Shown: one piece after another, positions 22,963 through 24,937 of the stretch
How positions within the stretch are numbered: the stretch's first letter is position 1
How the letters are laid out: every line of letters starts with the position of its first letter
Assembly: GCA_964643255.1 (NCBI GenBank)
Contig: CAZXSM010000027.1
Coordinates: 1-24,937, forward strand
From: JAAYRG01 sp964643255
GTDB lineage: Bacteria; Bacillota; Clostridia; Lachnospirales; Lachnospiraceae
DNA length: 24,937 nucleotides
Direction: 5' to 3'
Notes under the pieces: generated by a model
What the model was told of the DNA's origin: nothing
Database searches by the model: none
The model's input: only the letters and a program-made list of their open reading frames with translations
Program-made: the position numbers and the translations under genes

Positions 22963-24189
22963 TTAATCGTCATCGTAATCATCGTCGTCGTCATCATCGT
23001 CATCAATATCTACTGTATCCATCTCTAATTTGATTAAATCACCATAGAGACTTATCTCAATTTCATATTCTCTTCTGCCATTTACAATCTCAAATTCATA
23101 TACGTCATCATCTATATCAATATCTACGATTTGTCCGCCATTGGTTTCTGATAATGCTATTCTTTTAGCTTCTTCTAAACTAATAGGTCTCCTTCCATCC
23201 TTATCCCCACTATCTTCAGTCTGGCTAGGTCGTGTTGTTTCTGTTGGACTAACATCTTCTGTTAATTCCTTATTAGAATCTTCAGTCGGTTCCTGACTTG
23301 GTTCTTGACTTGGTTCTTGACTTGGTTCTTGGCTAGGTTCTTGGCTAGGTTGGATGTTAACCCTATCATCATTTCCACTATTTACTATAGAATCAATATC
23401 TATACCTGTATTAATTGAAATCTCCAGTAATTCATATAGAGACAGTTGAACCAAATCCTCGGTTTTTAACATGGGATTAAGTATAATTAAATTCCTTATG
23501 AATGTCATCTTGCCAACTGATATGCCATGTTCTTCAGCATATTTCTCTACTGTGTTAGTCTTATCAATAGTTTGGGTTAATATAACAGGATGTAAGTTAT
23601 AAGAATCAATCTTTTCTCTTACGAGTTTATCTAATCTTTCTGCCTGTAAATCTCTTTTATTAGAATTATTATTATATACTGATAATAGCAGAACTGACTT
23701 ATCATCATCGACATAAGTAGAATCAATTGTTAAGTCTACAGCTAGGGCTTGAAGAACTTCTTCAGTAACCTCATCTATATCTTTATTCTTATAATCAATG
23801 CCTTTTACTATACTAATAGAATCTTCATTTATAGCTTCTAGTTCTATTACTTTATCTCTTTTATTGGTAGTTATGGAAATGCTAGGATTTACATCAAGAT
23901 ATATCTGGCTATCAGGTACTCTAAACTGGTAATACCCAACAAACACTAGCATAAACACTGCTACTAGAGAGGCTAGAGATAGAATTGTTTTTCTTTTAGG
24001 AAAACTTATAATATTTGAGGAAGGCCTTTCTTTGTCTTCTATGTTAGGATCAACTTCATAATCCATTTTTGTAATATTATCATGTTTTGTCATCTTGGCC
24101 ACTTTAGCACTCTTAATATTATCTAAAATATCAATTGGTGCATCATTAATAGATTTTTTTATACTATCTAATATTTTCTTATTCTCCAA
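22963..24189 (-). CDS. RsgI-like anti-sigma factor with extracytoplasmic PepSY domain
   Basis: Predicted membrane inhibitor of the adjacent ECF sigma factor. The 408 residues have a cytoplasmic N-terminal region of about 68 residues (probable sigma-binding part), a membrane helix at about 69-86, and an RsgI-like outer module (about 95-210) with YLDVNPSISITTNKRDKVI, where Asn101-Pro102 is the likely self-cleavage bond. A helical segment (about 213-270), five PSQE repeats (281-300), a Thr/Ser/Glu linker, one PepSY domain (about 336-391) and an almost all-Asp tail (395-408) follow. The start is a TTG at 24189, set by AAGGAGG 8 bases upstream. That site lies within the last codons of the sigma gene, which overlaps this gene by 11 bases. 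Classical RsgI partners SigI; here the partner is an ECF factor. Confidence 0.82.
   Translation of the reverse strand: MENKKILDSIKKSINDAPIDILDNIKSAKVAKMTKHDNITKMDYEVDPNIEDKERPSSNIISFPKRKTILSLASLVAVFMLVFVGYYQFRVPDSQIYLDVNPSISITTNKRDKVIELEAINEDSISIVKGIDYKNKDIDEVTEEVLQALAVDLTIDSTYVDDDKSVLLLSVYNNNSNKRDLQAERLDKLVREKIDSYNLHPVILTQTIDKTNTVEKYAEEHGISVGKMTFIRNLIILNPMLKTEDLVQLSLYELLEISINTGIDIDSIVNSGNDDRVNIQPSQEPSQEPSQEPSQEPSQEPTEDSNKELTEDVSPTETTRPSQTEDSGDKDGRRPISLEEAKRIALSETNGGQIVDIDIDDDVYEFEIVNGRREYEIEISLYGDLIKLEMDTVDIDDDDDDDDDYDDD
23290..23349. repeat. Five 12-base tandem repeats encoding PSQE
   Basis: Five in-frame 12-base units encode Pro-Ser-Gln-Glu (residues 281-300 of the RsgI-like anti-sigma factor). 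They form an extended linker between the RsgI-like module and the PepSY domain. Slippage would change linker length without a frameshift. Confidence 0.9.
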
Positions 24190-24832
24190 ACCCTACACCT
24201 CCTTCATTAAAGTAGTTTCTTATCTTTTTAAGTGCCCTATGATATTTAGAAAGGGTTGTAGAAAGCTTTAGTCCAAGGTTTGCTGCAATTTCTTTGTGTT
24301 TAAGACCTGAAACAGCATATAATAAAACAATTTCTCTTTCTTCTTTATCTAAAATCTCAAGAGCTGTTTCTAAGACTAACCTATCTTCATAATCCTTAAC
24401 ATATGAAAATTTCAAATCACCTTCAATTATTTCTGAATCAATATAGATATTTCTTTTCTCTTTTCTTAATTTTGATATATACAAATTCCTAGCAATAGTA
24501 AACATCCAAGCCAGAGGTTTACCCATTGGCTTATATAAATGTGCTGCAGACATGATTTTTATGTAGGTTTCTTGCATTAAATCAAGAGTTTCATCATGGT
24601 CTTTTACATTTGATAGAATATAGGCATATAAAGTGCGTTCTGTCTGGTGATACAGTTCTTCTAAGGCAGCCATATCATCATTGCCAATACGCTCAAATAA
24701 TGATTCATCTATAACACTGCTGTCTTGGTCCTTTTTGGGACCTTTATTACTGTATTTTTTATTTGTTGTTTTAGTTTTGTATTGATTCGAAGAATCAATA
24801 TTATCTTCAAATACAAAGGAAAATAAGAGCAT
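24179..24832 (-). CDS. ECF-subfamily RNA polymerase sigma factor
   Basis: Alternative sigma factor of 217 residues. An N-terminal polar extension of about 40 residues (rich in Lys, Asn, Ser, Thr) precedes region 2 (about 51-125, with ETLDLMQETYIKIM and KPLAWMFTIARNLYISKLRK) and region 4 (about 152-206, with DKEEREIVLLYAVSGLKHKE and STTLSKYHRALKKIR). The ATG at 24830-24832 has AAGGAG 8 bases upstream, so the extension is probably translated. The gene overlaps the anti-sigma gene by 11 bases. A CGTTAT/TGCAAT promoter motif lies just upstream and recurs before the four-PepSY gene, indicating autoregulation. The protein is clearly ECF and not SigI. Confidence 0.9.
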   Translation of the reverse strand: MLLFSFVFEDNIDSSNQYKTKTTNKKYSNKGPKKDQDSSVIDESLFERIGNDDMAALEELYHQTERTLYAYILSNVKDHDETLDLMQETYIKIMSAAHLYKPMGKPLAWMFTIARNLYISKLRKEKRNIYIDSEIIEGDLKFSYVKDYEDRLVLETALEILDKEEREIVLLYAVSGLKHKEIAANLGLKLSTTLSKYHRALKKIRNYFNEGGVGFGE

Positions 24833-24854
24833 TTTTTCAACTCCTTCTAATAAT

Positions 24855-24885
24855 ATAACGCAGTTAATATCATTTTTATTGCATC
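24855..24885 (-). promoter_or_regulatory. ECF-type autoregulatory promoter of the sigma/anti-sigma operon (copy 1)
   Basis: On the minus strand TGCAAT (24878-24883), 17 bases, CGTTAT (24855-24860), within the shared block GATGCAATAAAAATGA (24870-24885). It lies 22 bases before the sigma start codon, so the leader would be short but still includes the ribosome binding site. The CGT -10 is typical of ECF factors; the -35 lacks the usual AAC. Confidence 0.75.
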
Positions 24886-24902
24886 ATAAGTAAAATGTTT
24901 TT

Positions 24903-24933
24903 AAAAAAAGCAAACCAAATCACTCCAGTTTGC
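24903..24933 (-). terminator. Intrinsic terminator of a gene to the right of the window
   Basis: On the minus strand GCAAAC and GTTTGC pair around a 12-base loop that can extend the stem with G-U pairs, followed by seven T. It would stop read-through into the sigma operon, leaving that operon dependent on its own promoter. Confidence 0.75.
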
Positions 24934-24937
24934 ATTT

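Noticed and set aside
23290..23349. CRISPR or regulatory repeat array
   Set aside because: The 12-base tandem units are in frame and encode a PSQE linker; there are no spacers.
21315..24832. SigI/RsgI cellulosome-type polysaccharide-sensing system
   Set aside because: The sigma factor is clearly ECF with regions 2 and 4 only, and the ectodomains are PepSY, with no carbohydrate-binding or glycoside hydrolase domain.

Overview
The window is AT-rich, with strong Shine-Dalgarno sites, tight co-directional operons and frequent TTG/GTG starts. It carries a 2-oxoacid:ferredoxin oxidoreductase, a rubrerythrin, a CoA-disulfide-reductase/NADH-oxidase-type flavoprotein and two ECF sigma/anti-sigma pairs. 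This points to an anaerobic low-GC Gram-positive (Clostridia or Tissierellia type, probably an amino-acid fermenter). The genus cannot be named from sequence alone. The 100-N run at 14361-14460 shows this is a draft scaffold.

Layout. (1) 1-1988, minus: purine nucleoside phosphorylase followed by a membrane-anchored M15 D,D-carboxypeptidase that runs off the left edge. (2) 2250-6033, plus: a four-gene operon of MBOAT O-acyltransferase, SGNH hydrolase, ECF sigma factor and RsiV-like anti-sigma factor, closed by a hairpin terminator. It reads as a cell-wall O-acetylation module joined to its own envelope-stress (probably lysozyme-type) switch. (3) 6131-6793, minus: a rubrerythrin with a rubredoxin-like domain at both ends. 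(4) 7225-8559, plus: a CapA-family lipoprotein with a good sigma-A promoter and terminator. (5) 8618-13204, minus: XRE regulator, an 85-aa protein that looks like the regulator's C-terminal domain on its own, and two ABC exporter half-transporters. (6) 13342-15202, minus: an ArsR-type winged-helix regulator whose 5' end is lost in the gap, and a YgjP-type metallopeptidase. (7) 15553-21124, minus: a cyclic-2,3-diphosphoglycerate-synthetase-like P-loop protein, the flavoprotein, and korBA. (8) 21315-24832, minus: an ECF sigma factor, an RsgI-like anti-sigma factor with a PepSY domain, and a second RsgI-like protein with four PepSY domains.

The most novel part is region 8. Two start regions there share a 16-base block followed at identical spacing by CGTTAT: TGCAAT, 17 bases, CGTTAT. 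One copy lies before the sigma gene and one before the second PepSY gene, so I infer an autoregulated ECF promoter with an unusual -35 element. Both membrane proteins carry the D-V-N-P-S-I motif of the RsgI extracytoplasmic module, whose Asn-Pro bond is known to self-cleave in Clostridium thermocellum RsgI proteins. Here the module is paired with an ECF factor rather than SigI, and with PepSY domains rather than carbohydrate-binding domains. The second interesting part is region 2, where an MBOAT/SGNH pair sits where Bacillus subtilis has OatA beside sigV-rsiV.

No rRNA, tRNA, CRISPR array, riboswitch or intact insertion sequence was recognised. Several gene starts are set by the ribosome binding site downstream of the longest open frame.
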